From a virus, in IMG/VR virus record IMGVR_UViG_3300037258_000145, positions 23,684 through 87,683 of that record: DNA of 64,000 nucleotides. One strand, 5' to 3'. The notes under the pieces are model-generated. The model saw only the letters and a list, made by a program, of their open reading frames with translations, had not been told where the DNA came from and did no database searches. Positions 30,801 through 38,765 of this stretch are shown here, one piece after another (position 1 is the stretch's first letter; the number at the start of each line of letters is the position of its first letter). A program made the translations under genes and the position numbers.

Positions 30801-31900
30801 TCGCCGGGGTCCATGAAAACCGCCGGCAGCGACCCGTTTCGGAACCACTCACTTTGCCAAGTCTGACGGGCCAGCATCAGCGATATGGCCATGATGCCCT
30901 GTTCTGTTGGCCCCATGCCGTAAGGCGTCCAAGTCCTCGGGTTGGACTTGAAGTAGATCATCTCCGACCCGATCCACTCCTCACCCGTGGTGGTCAATTG
31001 GTCTAGCAAGGGGTTTAGCGCCTTGTAATCCTCGATCGTGGCGTCAGGACCGAGGTTGATGATGTCCATGAGGTCGACGCGGGGCACGCCCCAAAGCACC
31101 TGTTGATAGGCCACGGCTGGCTGCTTGGGTCGGGTCCCCCACTCGTCCATCAGGGGCTTTATCAAACTGGCATCTTGTAGGCACAGAGCACCCACGCTTG
31201 AGCCAGCCGGACCGTTCCCCTTCCCACCCGCTGGCTGGAGATAGATGGCCACAGCATCCAGTACAAGATTGTCTTCGAAGAGGGCATTGAGCCAGAGATC
31301 GCCTGAGTCGTACTGGTCAGGGTCAGGGTTCGCAAAGAACTCCATCAGCTCGCCCTTGCGACTCTCCCAGTCGGCTTTCTTGGAGGGATTTCCCTGCATC
31401 CCTGCTTGAGCGGCGGGCGTCGGGACTATGTCGTAGTCGGCGACGATAAGGTCCGCTTTTCTTATTTCTATGCACGTCCGACCAATAGCGGGTATTTCGG
31501 CTAAATCGCGCAGCTGAGCGAAGTTTGCGAGCTTAATTCCTTCGGTGCCGGGCTGGCCGATCGGCAAATTCCAACCGACCATCGGCTGAAGTCGCCTCGG
31601 GCGGGGCCGTCCGTTCGGCTCCTCCGGTATGTCGATGGGCACCGGCAGGATCGGTGACAGCGGGGAGAAGTCGCCGCTCGTGAACGTCTGCATGGGGCGC
31701 GGCAGCCCCAGCAATCCCTCGTATGCCTGACTGGCCCAGCCCGCGGCCTGGCCTGGCAGTTGGTACATGTTCGCCCGAGGACTATTGGGCTGGATGCCGT
31801 TGGCCCCGACGTCACCAGGACGAGCAGAATTGATAACGGCCCTAGCCAAGGGGTTCACGAGCCGAGCTTTCGTGTCGAGGTGGAGTTCAGATGTCCCCAA
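27863..31900 (-). CDS. Portal protein fused to MuF-like, NUDIX and ParB-like domains
   Basis: About 1345 residues from TTG 31900; a GTG at 31858 (14 codons in) overlaps a short CTG-led frame and may be the true start. Residues ~20-560 are portal (IGSEMIYFKSNPRTW, TPYGMGPTEQG, PFGLSISDLGI). Residues ~700-900 are MuF-like head morphogenesis (LGDAENCENCLALDG). Residues ~1016-1150 hold a complete NUDIX box (GHLEAGESPEQGAAREWGEE, then VG) at ~1053-1075. Residues ~1236-1325 are ParB/sulfiredoxin-like (KPIVLV...MVIADGYYRTEAL). Domain order is portal, MuF, NUDIX, ParB. The last two on a portal are very unusual. Confidence 0.85.
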   Translation of the reverse strand: MGTSELHLDTKARLVNPLARAVINSARPGDVGANGIQPNSPRANMYQLPGQAAGWASQAYEGLLGLPRPMQTFTSGDFSPLSPILPVPIDIPEEPNGRPRPRRLQPMVGWNLPIGQPGTEGIKLANFAQLRDLAEIPAIGRTCIEIRKADLIVADYDIVPTPAAQAGMQGNPSKKADWESRKGELMEFFANPDPDQYDSGDLWLNALFEDNLVLDAVAIYLQPAGGKGNGPAGSSVGALCLQDASLIKPLMDEWGTRPKQPAVAYQQVLWGVPRVDLMDIINLGPDATIEDYKALNPLLDQLTTTGEEWIGSEMIYFKSNPRTWTPYGMGPTEQGIMAISLMLARQTWQSEWFRNGSLPAVFMDPGESIATPEEARQLMQAINQLGGDLANMHQVIVTPPGAKVSPQKPADLSDDIDTWFTSLIAMPFGLSISDLGITPKLSSMMSPAASKNAATQAADQTTRRSAIPLAKKLKTGLFDPLIRGKFGQTDMAWSWGVMDQGETLSDRITDQVALVKASLTSIDEACIALDLKTYNEPWSMVPLQFLPTGVIPMGQTPPPPPGSGPAPIDANSRPLPPEGGASKPPAPPKPGNKPPALPKPPANGNAPEPDKSTADQGLTAAGDAEPHESASQKEKANELRALRRYLARGKSLESFEPRALRPAALKAAKGEQDPATAALKAAKAQRRLDHRETALAKPRASLMAGLTALVHKLTDHKLKPAQFAPAAIPILAQAYQDAYTAGAGSGAGDWGDAASPPSPESAPALAQTRAMSMMPYLKDLALDVVGGVVAGAVNAPSGAQSTATRVQSYADGLTAPYEQGYIAAAPDADGTNSVIRWTLGDAENCENCLALDGQTFSPADLPGFPGDGDYGQDTLCLGGPACACSLSYEQGDSVLAQTQSPSIARQTTQGTDPAWMSKSRTRATPKDISVGAPLDTGFVPFDLSGPEPGQVAPNNVAERTQRHAYVGSGVRCLQCGKKPAKHPKQWGQQRLDEANAAKAQGPDSEGPAMTTATPQVTCAGALLRAFDSGRVLLLQRANDPSDPCAGMWELPGGHLEAGESPEQGAAREWGEEVGTFLPADAKWLGSWTSGIYQGFVVETAHEASVDVNQGEWREVNNPDGDSFEAVAWFDPNHLAQLPLRPEMMASLPQIMHTLAAPALKSDEESFESLLNRRLPPGYTATKAPAPWPEGQVKPGAYGKADDDDDAADHVYKYLAKHYDKVDLDWVKGCEWQLKPAVALDDIEMAHRPGGRDPARVEEKVEEIKGGKQPKPIVLVAGAGPKMVIADGYYRTEALQKAGHTTSAAWVGTPGSGDADWPQKVRQMQYNTKNHDVPREDVREELPGTK
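29128..29146. repeat. 19-bp palindromic repeat, copy b
   Basis: Identical to the copies at 17604 and 50869. Encodes S-R-T-R-A-T in the portal fusion, in the inter-domain region between MuF and NUDIX. Confidence 0.75.
31855..31890 (-). CDS. Possible 11-codon CTG leader before the portal
   Basis: CAT-CTG at 31890 after GGGGA opens 11 codons to TGA 31857-31855, overlapping GTG 31858 (GTGA). The SD-like GGGGA is weak. A coupled start would be consistent with the other CTG sites. Confidence 0.3.
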   Translation of the reverse strand: MNSTSTRKLGS

Positions 31901-31923
31901 TACGCGCGGTCACCGCGCGCATT
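31897..31923. repeat. Dispersed palindrome copy 3
   Basis: CAATACGCGCGGTCACCGCG and following CGCATTCG. Lies just upstream of the portal start; the TTG start overlaps its edge. Confidence 0.7.
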
Positions 31924-32030
31924 CGTCTCCGTCAGTACCGGCAATTGTGCGTTGCGTGGGCGAGGAGGACCGCATTGCCATCTTCGCCATCGTAGCCCGA
32001 CCTATCATGGCTCAGCAGTGACCAGCGCCG

Positions 32031-32042
32031 GGGAGGCATCTG
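32031..32042 (+). promoter_or_regulatory. SD plus CTG start, plus strand
   Basis: GGGAGG-CAT-CTG, in frame with the membrane protein downstream. Shows the context is not limited to the minus strand. Confidence 0.55.
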
Positions 32043-32390
32043 CATAGGTTCTTGGCAACGGCAACGACCTCGTCTCCTCCCCTGTCCTATTGGGGTCTCG
32101 TCGTTGTCACCAGTGTGCTGGCCGCCGGGATCATCGCTCTACTGGTGTGGGTCATCCGCTGGTCAAGGAAGTCCGGAGCGCGTGATGACGCCCTCGACGA
32201 ACTGGTGGCGCTGCGCGGCGACCTGAAAGAACTGCTCCGCTTGGCCAACGGCAACACCAGCGTCTACCCCCCGGTACCGGGATGGAGCCGCACGATCAAT
32301 GTCACATCCCAAGAGACTCAGTGGCTCTCCGAGCATGTCGATCTGAGTGACGCCGACCGACGCAACTTCCAAGCCCTCAGGAGGGTATGA
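32040..32390 (+). CDS. Single-pass membrane protein, CTG start
   Basis: 116 residues from CTG 32040 after GGAGG-CAT; TTG 32052 is the alternative. A TM helix at about residues 19-40 is followed by basic residues and a cytoplasmic helical domain with LDELVALRGDLKELLRLANG. First gene of a two-gene plus-strand island; pairs with another TM protein. Could be a spanin- or holin-like unit; not proven. Confidence 0.6.
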   Translation: MHRFLATATTSSPPLSYWGLVVVTSVLAAGIIALLVWVIRWSRKSGARDDALDELVALRGDLKELLRLANGNTSVYPPVPGWSRTINVTSQETQWLSEHVDLSDADRRNFQALRRV

Positions 32391-32840
32391 ATGACCCCAG
32401 GCCGGTTTCTCACTCTGATGGGTACCGTGATCGTCTTTTTGACCCTCACCTGTGGCGGCATGGTTTACTTCACTTACGAGGGCAACCATCACTCCATCGC
32501 TGCGGCTCTGAGCGCGACCAAGGCTGCACGAAGCGCAGCGGCAGACGCGAAACAAACAGCCGCCGAGGAAAACACGCTGAAGGGGATCGTGAACACCAAC
32601 CACGCCGCCAGCGTCAAGGAAGCCATCCAGGAAAAGGCCGCTACGGGTGAACTCAAAGTAATTGTCGGGGAGGTTGAACAGACCATCTCGGTCTACGTCA
32701 CCAACACCCTGACACGTCTGCTGACCAACGGGAAGACAACCTCGGCCAAGCTCGGGGCGAAGGAGTTAGCCGTCGTCTGCGCCCTGGCCAGGGCCCTTGA
32801 CATCTCAGCCCAAGCGATCGTGCTGAACTGTCCTAGCTAG
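32391..32840 (+). CDS. Single-pass membrane protein with Ala-rich coiled coil
   Basis: 149 residues from ATG 32391, AGGAGG 6 nt upstream, abutting the previous stop. TM helix at residues 7-29, then a helical Ala/Lys-rich region (AALSATKAARSAAADAKQTA). It ends 4 nt into the convergent minus-strand gene. Two adjacent small TM proteins suggest a lysis or superinfection-related unit; evidence is weak. Confidence 0.6.
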   Translation: MTPGRFLTLMGTVIVFLTLTCGGMVYFTYEGNHHSIAAALSATKAARSAAADAKQTAAEENTLKGIVNTNHAASVKEAIQEKAATGELKVIVGEVEQTISVYVTNTLTRLLTNGKTTSAKLGAKELAVVCALARALDISAQAIVLNCPS

Positions 32841-33619
32841 CGTCTCCGGGCGCTGTTGCGCCAGCACAGCCGACATGAACCTGCTGGTTGACCGTGAGCG
32901 GGACAGGTGCGCTGTGGGCGTCGAGCTGGCTTGGACGTTTCGGTCTCAGGACGCACCATCGAGCCCTCTTGCCATACCCACACGCCGTTACAGGCCGGTT
33001 CGGGATCGTCGGTAATAAGAACCGCTGCGCCCATGTAGCCCCCTTCCAGCGCCCCGCTGAGAGTCCCGTTAACCATCTCAACTCGGGCAAGCGGAATCCC
33101 TCCGACGCCAATAAGCGTAAAGGTGCGACGGAACTCCTCAACGTCGGCCTCTGACGCCAAGGTCTCATCGTCCTCGGGTGAACTCGGCCGGTGGACTTCC
33201 CACATGCCTTCGCCCTGCTGCTCACCAACCACAAAGGTCTCACCGACGATCATCACCGGACTGCCGAGGTGCAGCCGATCCGCCCAGGGCTCGGAGGCTC
33301 TGATGGAGACCGGATCTGTACTGCCCAACTGGTACAACGGATAGACGCCCTCAGTCGTCGTGGCCCGCTGTCGGCGCAACCACTCCGCCGCTGCTGTCAT
33401 GTCATCGGGATTCAGGATCACTCCTGAGGGCTCCAGGTAGGTTCCGTCCTCACGGGTCACAGCCGGGTTCATCAGGTCCTCGTAATAGCCTGAAACTACC
33501 TGCGACTCGCCATCTTCGTCCCAATGCACCACCATGGCGCTGTCCCATGAGAATGGATCGGGTTCGTTGATCCACTCCGTGTCTTCCAACCACTTGTCAA
33601 GCTCCGGACGATCAGGCAT
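32837..33619 (-). CDS. Hypothetical protein with C-terminal zinc knuckle
   Basis: 260 residues from ATG 33619, overlapping the upstream gene. Large acidic N-terminal domain and C-terminal CPAHGQPAGSCRLC. Position between portal and terminase suggests head-related or an early accessory. Not recognised. Confidence 0.55.
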   Translation of the reverse strand: MPDRPELDKWLEDTEWINEPDPFSWDSAMVVHWDEDGESQVVSGYYEDLMNPAVTREDGTYLEPSGVILNPDDMTAAAEWLRRQRATTTEGVYPLYQLGSTDPVSIRASEPWADRLHLGSPVMIVGETFVVGEQQGEGMWEVHRPSSPEDDETLASEADVEEFRRTFTLIGVGGIPLARVEMVNGTLSGALEGGYMGAAVLITDDPEPACNGVWVWQEGSMVRPETETSKPARRPQRTCPAHGQPAGSCRLCWRNSARRR

Positions 33620-33983
33620 GGCCGTTGAGCGCCGCCAGTTCGGCCAACTCCCGCTCGACGCCCGACACCTGCGGTAAGGAGACGACCGGAGCGCTGGTCT
33701 GGCCGTGGCGAGGCTCATGGGGTAGCGGGGACAGGTGAGGCTCAGGGAGACGCTTGCCGTCGAGGAAGAACCGGGCTCGTGCTGCTCGGCGTGCGTCGCG
33801 GTGCTCGGCCTTGGCGATCGTCACGGCGAGGTCGTAGGACGCCTTGGCCTCGTCCTGGTCGGTCTCGTACTGGCGCTTGGCTGCTTGCCTGGCTGCTTGC
33901 AGAGCGGAGTCGGCTTGGGCCAGCTCAACGTCATACCGACCGTTGAGCGTGGCCATGCCGCTTGAGTAGGTTGCGGTGGTCAT
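33612..33983 (-). CDS. Coiled-coil protein, leaderless
   Basis: 123 residues from ATG 33983 (MTTATY cassette). Long Ala/Gln/Arg-rich helix (ALQAARQAAKRQYETDQDEA) then Pro-rich linker and C-terminal helix. Reads like a scaffold or structural filament, but the function is unknown. Confidence 0.6.
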   Translation of the reverse strand: MTTATYSSGMATLNGRYDVELAQADSALQAARQAAKRQYETDQDEAKASYDLAVTIAKAEHRDARRAARARFFLDGKRLPEPHLSPLPHEPRHGQTSAPVVSLPQVSGVERELAELAALNGHA

Positions 33984-33990
33984 GTAAGCA

Positions 33991-33996
33991 ACCTTA
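33991..33996 (-). promoter_or_regulatory. Leaderless -10 box (TAAGGT)
   Basis: 7 nt ahead of ATG 33983. Confidence 0.55.
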
Positions 33997-34013
33997 GCGC
34001 ATTTGCGACGGGG

Positions 34014-34259
34014 TCAGGAGGGCGAAAGTAGTTCGCCCGCAGGGTGCCAGACCGAATCCGGACCGGTGTACCCACCAGATGGCGGGGCGACCTTGCCGGC
34101 AGCGTGCGCTTCGGCCCAGACAGCATCGGCATGGATAGCGGCGTCGGCGATCTCTTGGTCCGTGGCGTCAGGGGAAGCGACAAATTGCGTTTGCGGCGAG
34201 CCGAACGGAGCGGCTTGGCCAGGAGATAGGAATTGGGGAATGGCAGGTTCAATGGTCAT
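34014..34259 (-). CDS. Hypothetical protein after terminase
   Basis: 81 residues from ATG 34259, 9 nt after the terminase stop. Pro/Gln-rich N-terminus and helical middle (DATDQEIADAAIHADAVWAE). Unknown. Confidence 0.5.
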   Translation of the reverse strand: MTIEPAIPQFLSPGQAAPFGSPQTQFVASPDATDQEIADAAIHADAVWAEAHAAGKVAPPSGGYTGPDSVWHPAGELLSPS

Positions 34260-34268
34260 GCCGTCAGC

Positions 34269-36125
34269 CTAACGCCCTGGAAAACCGGACGGGGGCTGTC
34301 CTTGCGCTTTGCGTTCTTCGTCGGTCGGAGGTGCGTACACGCTGGCCCATCCACCTGTTGAGCGAGGTTTGGGCTTGGGTACCAGGACGGGAGGCGCGCC
34401 GTAGACCTGCATCTCTTCGGCCTTGGCCTTCAGTGATTCGGTCAGGTCTTCGCACTCGGCGGCGAGCTTGCCGCAACTGCACCGACCGGCGCCTAGGAGG
34501 TAGGCATCCTGGTAGTGCTGAGGCTTTTCGCCGCGCTCCTCGGCTGCTACGCCGGCGTAGAAGTCAGCCCAACTCATGCCGCCCGCGGCCGCCCAATATG
34601 CTTGAACCACCGCGTCGCCATCATCAGGTGACCGGCCGAGTCGTTTCTTGATGTCGTCCTTGGACTCTATCTGGATCCGGGCTCCGCTGATCTCTCGTTT
34701 GCGAGCTGCCACCAAATCGCCGGTCAGGCGATCGTCGGGGGGTAGAGCCATGTCAAGCTCAGCCGAGGGATCCAACATCTCGCGCAACGACCACCATGCA
34801 GCGGCCCGGACATTGAGCGCCGAAATTTCCCCAGTCGCATCACGCCATTTGGTTGCGCCGCTGCCGTGGAATGCCACGCAGGGCTTACCGATCACCCGGA
34901 GATGGTCGTAGACGCCCGAACCGATGCCATCGGCGTCTACGACCGCCTTGGGGTCGCCGTGGGCTTCCTGGATGGCAGCTACCTTGTCAGCCAGAATCTC
35001 GAGGTTGTCCGTATAGGCGTCTCGGCGCAACTCGATGATCGCATTACCCTGTCTCAGGGCGAAGACGCTCTTATCACCGCCGGCCCGGGCGACGTCGACA
35101 CCGATCACGTGGAGGACTTCGCTGTGACCGAGCACGCGCGCCGTACCAAGAGCAGGGTCGATCTTCGCTCCGTTGCCGCCCAGACGTGAGCCGTAAAGCT
35201 CCAACCAACGGGCATTGGCTGCTTCCACCCATGACAGCGGGATCACCCCGTCGGCGTCGACGGATGCGAACTCGCCGAGGGCCCGGTTCTTGAATAGGGC
35301 GCTGTCCTCGCCCCACAACCGTCCAACCTGATCGACCCATTCCTGAGTAACCCGGCCAGCGGCGATAGCGTCCGACAGGGTGACCTGACGCGTCCACCAG
35401 TTCTCAGTACCGGGCTTGTGGCTCTGGATGTCGTAGAACCGGCCCACGGGCTCGCCAGGGGTTGAGACGGCCAGGGCGTAGGCGTTAGTTCCCGACTTCT
35501 TGCCACCGGTCGAAAAAGCGCCCTCGGCCGAGTCAAAGAAGGCGTCGGGGATACTGCGGGCCTCGTCGAACACGTACAGCAACTCATCGGCGTGGGCGCC
35601 TTCCAGCGCGCTCGGGTCACCGACGGCCATGGCAAAGGCCAGACCGGTGCGAAGTTGGATCGACAGCTTGAGCAGTTCGGCATTCATCTTGAACGGCTCC
35701 CGGCCCACCTTGTCCCAACGCACCCGGCGCGTCCACTTGTGGATCTCAGGCCACAGGTAGTGGATCAACTGGCCCCATACGCTGGCCGTCGTCGGTACTT
35801 TCCAGTCCGCTCCGATGGCGTCGCGGGTCACCGAGAACCACAGGATCGTCAAAGCCGCGATCGTGCTCTTGCCTGAACCATGCAACGAGCGCACACACAC
35901 CCTTCGCTCGTCGGCCAGATGCCCGAGAATGTCCTCCTGGTACGGAGCTAGACCGCCACCCTCAGGCCAGGAAATGCAGTCGTGACACCAACCCACGGGA
36001 TCATTGAGGTAACGCTCTTGCTTGGCTCTCTCGGCGCTTCGGATGCGGCCCGCCGCGGCTAGAGCGCGCTTGCGAAGCTCGGGAGGTAGGACGGTTAGGT
36101 CTAGCGGGACAGCCTTAGTGGGCAG
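34269..36125 (-). CDS. terL: Terminase large subunit, CTG start
   Basis: 618 residues from CTG 36125; the next in-frame start (GTG 35996) would lose 43 residues that read as a normal terminase N-terminus (VLPPELRKRALAAAGRIRSA). Walker A (GSGKS) at residues ~83-87 and Walker B with DEA (YVFDEA) at ~185-190 form the packaging ATPase; C-terminal HVIGVDVARAGGD and DADGIGSGVYDHL are the RNase-H-like nuclease with Asp residues. Packages phage DNA into proheads. Start context is ACCATCTG, with a weak GGA upstream. Confidence 0.9.
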   Translation of the reverse strand: MPTKAVPLDLTVLPPELRKRALAAAGRIRSAERAKQERYLNDPVGWCHDCISWPEGGGLAPYQEDILGHLADERRVCVRSLHGSGKSTIAALTILWFSVTRDAIGADWKVPTTASVWGQLIHYLWPEIHKWTRRVRWDKVGREPFKMNAELLKLSIQLRTGLAFAMAVGDPSALEGAHADELLYVFDEARSIPDAFFDSAEGAFSTGGKKSGTNAYALAVSTPGEPVGRFYDIQSHKPGTENWWTRQVTLSDAIAAGRVTQEWVDQVGRLWGEDSALFKNRALGEFASVDADGVIPLSWVEAANARWLELYGSRLGGNGAKIDPALGTARVLGHSEVLHVIGVDVARAGGDKSVFALRQGNAIIELRRDAYTDNLEILADKVAAIQEAHGDPKAVVDADGIGSGVYDHLRVIGKPCVAFHGSGATKWRDATGEISALNVRAAAWWSLREMLDPSAELDMALPPDDRLTGDLVAARKREISGARIQIESKDDIKKRLGRSPDDGDAVVQAYWAAAGGMSWADFYAGVAAEERGEKPQHYQDAYLLGAGRCSCGKLAAECEDLTESLKAKAEEMQVYGAPPVLVPKPKPRSTGGWASVYAPPTDEERKAQGQPPSGFPGR

Positions 36126-36342
36126 ATGGTTTCCGGTGCTGAGCAGCGTTGATGCAGGTTGCGAAGTGGCTCAGGAACCTACGGCCCGGAGGATCGGACG
36201 CCGTGGCCACATGGACGTTCTCGCCGTCAGGATGTAGGACCAGGTTCCCGTTTAGGGCGGGTTGGGAGTCGATCGGCATGGACTTACCGGTGGAGGTCTT
36301 CACCCATCTGACGGGGGCTGAGCATGACTTGCAGACGCTCAC
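36115..36342 (-). CDS. Conserved actinophage zinc protein
   Basis: 75 residues. CKSCSAPVRWVKTSTGKSMP and SHFATC are like a family common in actinophages beside terminase genes; CxxC...H/C may bind one zinc. GTG 36342 overlaps the upstream stop (GTGA). Confidence 0.65.
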   Translation of the reverse strand: MSVCKSCSAPVRWVKTSTGKSMPIDSQPALNGNLVLHPDGENVHVATASDPPGRRFLSHFATCINAAQHRKPSAH

Positions 36343-37274
36343 AGGAAGGCCTCAGACGGCTCGACGTCGATGGACGAGTCCTCGGTAACGTCATCGAACA
36401 GCGAGGGCACCGATGCGGCCAGTTCGGCCTTGCGCAGGTTCTCGCACGCTGTCTGCCAGTACGAGGGCTTCAGTTCGATCCCCGTGAAGCGTCGACCCCA
36501 CTCGATGGCCACGTAGCCCTCGGAGCCGATGCCGGCGAAGGGCGACAGGACCAGTTCGTCAGGGTTGCTCCACAGCCTCACACAGCGCTCGATGAGCGGG
36601 AGTTGGAGCGGGCAGATGTGGCGCTCGTCGGCGTCGTCCGCTCCGGAACCGGGATTGAGCGTGGCCATCTCGGCGATGTCGTACCAGATCGGTGACGCCC
36701 ATTTGATCCACGTTTCGTTATCGATGTCGGGCTTGATCGGGACCTCGTTGTCACCCGGCTTGTGGAAGATAAGGACGTAATCGGCCATGGCTGGCCGTGA
36801 CAGGGCCGAGTCCCGATGCAACTGTACGAACATGAGCCCTTGCGCTTTGGTGCGCACCGCCTGGAGCTGGGGGTTCTTGTCGACCGTTACCTCGCCGTAG
36901 TAAATCCATCCCGCGTCAAGATGCGCTTGGATGACTCGGCCTCGGAAGTCCTGGAGCCCGACGTAGCCCTCCCTCGACTTCAAGATGGCGATCTGCTGGA
37001 CGTGGACGGCGCAGGTGCGACCCGGCTTCATCACCCGTAGTAGCTCGTCAATGACGAAGGCGTAATGCTCGATGAACTGGTCCGTGCTCGTCGAGTTACC
37101 CAGGTCACGATCACTCGGGCTGTACGTGTACAGCGAGGCGAAAGGCGGGCTGTAGACGCACAGGTCGATGGAGTTATCCTCCAGCTCGGCGAGGCGCTCG
37201 ACGCTATCGCCTAGTCGTAGATGCCAGCATTCGCCGTGGGCGTCGTCCGTCACGTATGGCTGAGGGTCGCTCAT
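36339..37274 (-). CDS. DNA N4-cytosine/N6-adenine methyltransferase
   Basis: 311 residues. SPPF at 42-45 (motif IV) and FAGIGSEGYVAIEWGRRFTGIEL (motif I/II) identify an amino-methyltransferase of the beta class, with motif order IV then I. Overlaps the helicase gene by 71 nt. With that helicase it may form a methyl-modification pair; protects phage DNA or alters expression. Target sequence unknown. Confidence 0.9.
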   Translation of the reverse strand: MSDPQPYVTDDAHGECWHLRLGDSVERLAELEDNSIDLCVYSPPFASLYTYSPSDRDLGNSTSTDQFIEHYAFVIDELLRVMKPGRTCAVHVQQIAILKSREGYVGLQDFRGRVIQAHLDAGWIYYGEVTVDKNPQLQAVRTKAQGLMFVQLHRDSALSRPAMADYVLIFHKPGDNEVPIKPDIDNETWIKWASPIWYDIAEMATLNPGSGADDADERHICPLQLPLIERCVRLWSNPDELVLSPFAGIGSEGYVAIEWGRRFTGIELKPSYWQTACENLRKAELAASVPSLFDDVTEDSSIDVEPSEAFL

Positions 37275-38565
37275 CGATGGGCCCCTTTCGAAGTTGGGAG
37301 TAGGTGACTAGACCGTGCGCGGCATCGGCGGCCTCGCGTTCTTTACGCTGTACGTTGTCGACGATCTGGCGCTCAAGGTTCGACACGACGATACGCACAT
37401 CGACCGGCTCGGTCTGGCCGAACCGGTAGCAGCGCCGGATGGCCTGGTAGTAGGCCTCGTAGCTATCAGACAAGCCGAGGAAGACCATGCGGGAGCACTG
37501 CTGGAAGTTCATCCCGAACCCAGCGATCGCCACCTTGGTCACCAGCACCCGGATAGCGCCATCCTGGAACGCCTCTAGAGCACTGGCCTTGGCCTCGGGC
37601 GTCATCGACCCTTCCACGTTCACGGCGCCTTTTACGCTCGCCGCCACCGCGTCAGCTTCGGCGTTCAGCCCGCACCATACGACCCACTGGTTGCCGTCGT
37701 CCACCAGACCGACCGTGCGGTCTACCCGGGCATCCATCGTGTGGTGACGGACCCTTGACCGCCCGCCGATCCCCCCAAGCTCGGTGGCGAAGAGTTGGCC
37801 CTCAGGGGTTATCTCGACGTCGACGACTTCGGGCGTGATCGTCAAGGGCGGCAGTTCGTAACCCTCGTCGGGATAACCCATGTCGGATGGCTTGCGCAGC
37901 GCTACGGCCCAGCCCGCCATCCACTGGTACATCGGTATCGCAGCGTGGCCCTTCAGACGCCAACCGACCTCGTCGTGGACAAAGAACGCCGCCAGCATCT
38001 CTCGCCGGCTCATCACACCCAGGAACTCGGCATGGTTGCACAACTCGGCTACGTCGTTCGGCGCCGGCGTCGCCGTGCAGGCCAGACGGGCAGGGACGGA
38101 AGCGAACGCCGTAGTCAGTCGTTGACGGACTCGGCCCTCAACGTTTTTCAGGATGCTCGACTCGTCCAGGACGACCGCCCCGAAGTCGGACGGGTCGAAC
38201 CCGTCGGTCATCTCGTAGTTCGTGACCCATATCCCAGGCCCGTTCGCCTCACTACCGTGGCGCACGTAACGAGCAGGGATACCTATCGATTCGGCCTCTC
38301 GGACGGTCTGACGGGCTACGGACAGCGGAGCGACGATCAGCGACTTAGCAGCGGAATGCCGCGCCCAGTCCAATTGACATCTCGTCTTGCCGAGCCCGCA
38401 GTCAGCGAAGATCGCCGCTCGGCCCTTACGGATAGCCCACGTTGTGATGTCCCGCTGGAAGTCGAACAGAGACGGGTGCAGATCGGACGGCTCGACGACG
38501 GGGCCGTGGTCTGGGGTCGCCCGCTGCTTGCGAGCCAGGAAGTCAGCGTAAGCCTCAGCGTTCAC
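37204..38565 (-). CDS. SNF2/DEAD-like helicase
   Basis: 453 residues from GTG 38565, overlapping the upstream stop (GTGA). Walker A ADCGLGKT at ~54-61, DESS (motif II), TATPAPND (motif III), and QAIRRCYRFGQ (motif VI) give a SF2 helicase/translocase. Immediate neighbour is the amino-methyltransferase, a pairing also seen in other actinophages. Probable role: DNA remodelling for replication or modification. Confidence 0.85.
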   Translation of the reverse strand: MNAEAYADFLARKQRATPDHGPVVEPSDLHPSLFDFQRDITTWAIRKGRAAIFADCGLGKTRCQLDWARHSAAKSLIVAPLSVARQTVREAESIGIPARYVRHGSEANGPGIWVTNYEMTDGFDPSDFGAVVLDESSILKNVEGRVRQRLTTAFASVPARLACTATPAPNDVAELCNHAEFLGVMSRREMLAAFFVHDEVGWRLKGHAAIPMYQWMAGWAVALRKPSDMGYPDEGYELPPLTITPEVVDVEITPEGQLFATELGGIGGRSRVRHHTMDARVDRTVGLVDDGNQWVVWCGLNAEADAVAASVKGAVNVEGSMTPEAKASALEAFQDGAIRVLVTKVAIAGFGMNFQQCSRMVFLGLSDSYEAYYQAIRRCYRFGQTEPVDVRIVVSNLERQIVDNVQRKEREAADAAHGLVTYSQLRKGPIDERPSAIRDGRRPRRMLASTTRR

Positions 38566-38765
38566 TTCAGCACCAGCGTGACTGTCGGGTCCAGGTGAGC
38601 TACCACGCCGTGGGTTTCGATGGCGCAAAACAAGGCGTCGGTCTCGGTCCAGAAGTGTTGCTTGTGCAGGTCAGGAGCCCCGACGTCGTAGGTGACCTCC
38701 CATTCTGGAGCGGTGAAAGTTATGGTCTTGCGCCCGTCCTCTGTTTTGCCGCGAACAATCTTCAC
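38562..38765 (-). CDS. Hypothetical protein
   Basis: 67 residues from GTG 38765, overlapping the upstream stop (GTGA). Short beta-rich protein (KTITFTAPEWEVTYDV). Unknown. Confidence 0.5.
   Translation of the reverse strand: MKIVRGKTEDGRKTITFTAPEWEVTYDVGAPDLHKQHFWTETDALFCAIETHGVVAHLDPTVTLVLK

Noticed and set aside
34269-35996. Terminase starting at GTG 35996.
   Set aside because: It would drop 43 in-frame residues that look like a typical terminase N-terminus and would leave an unexplained gap downstream of the zinc-protein gene.
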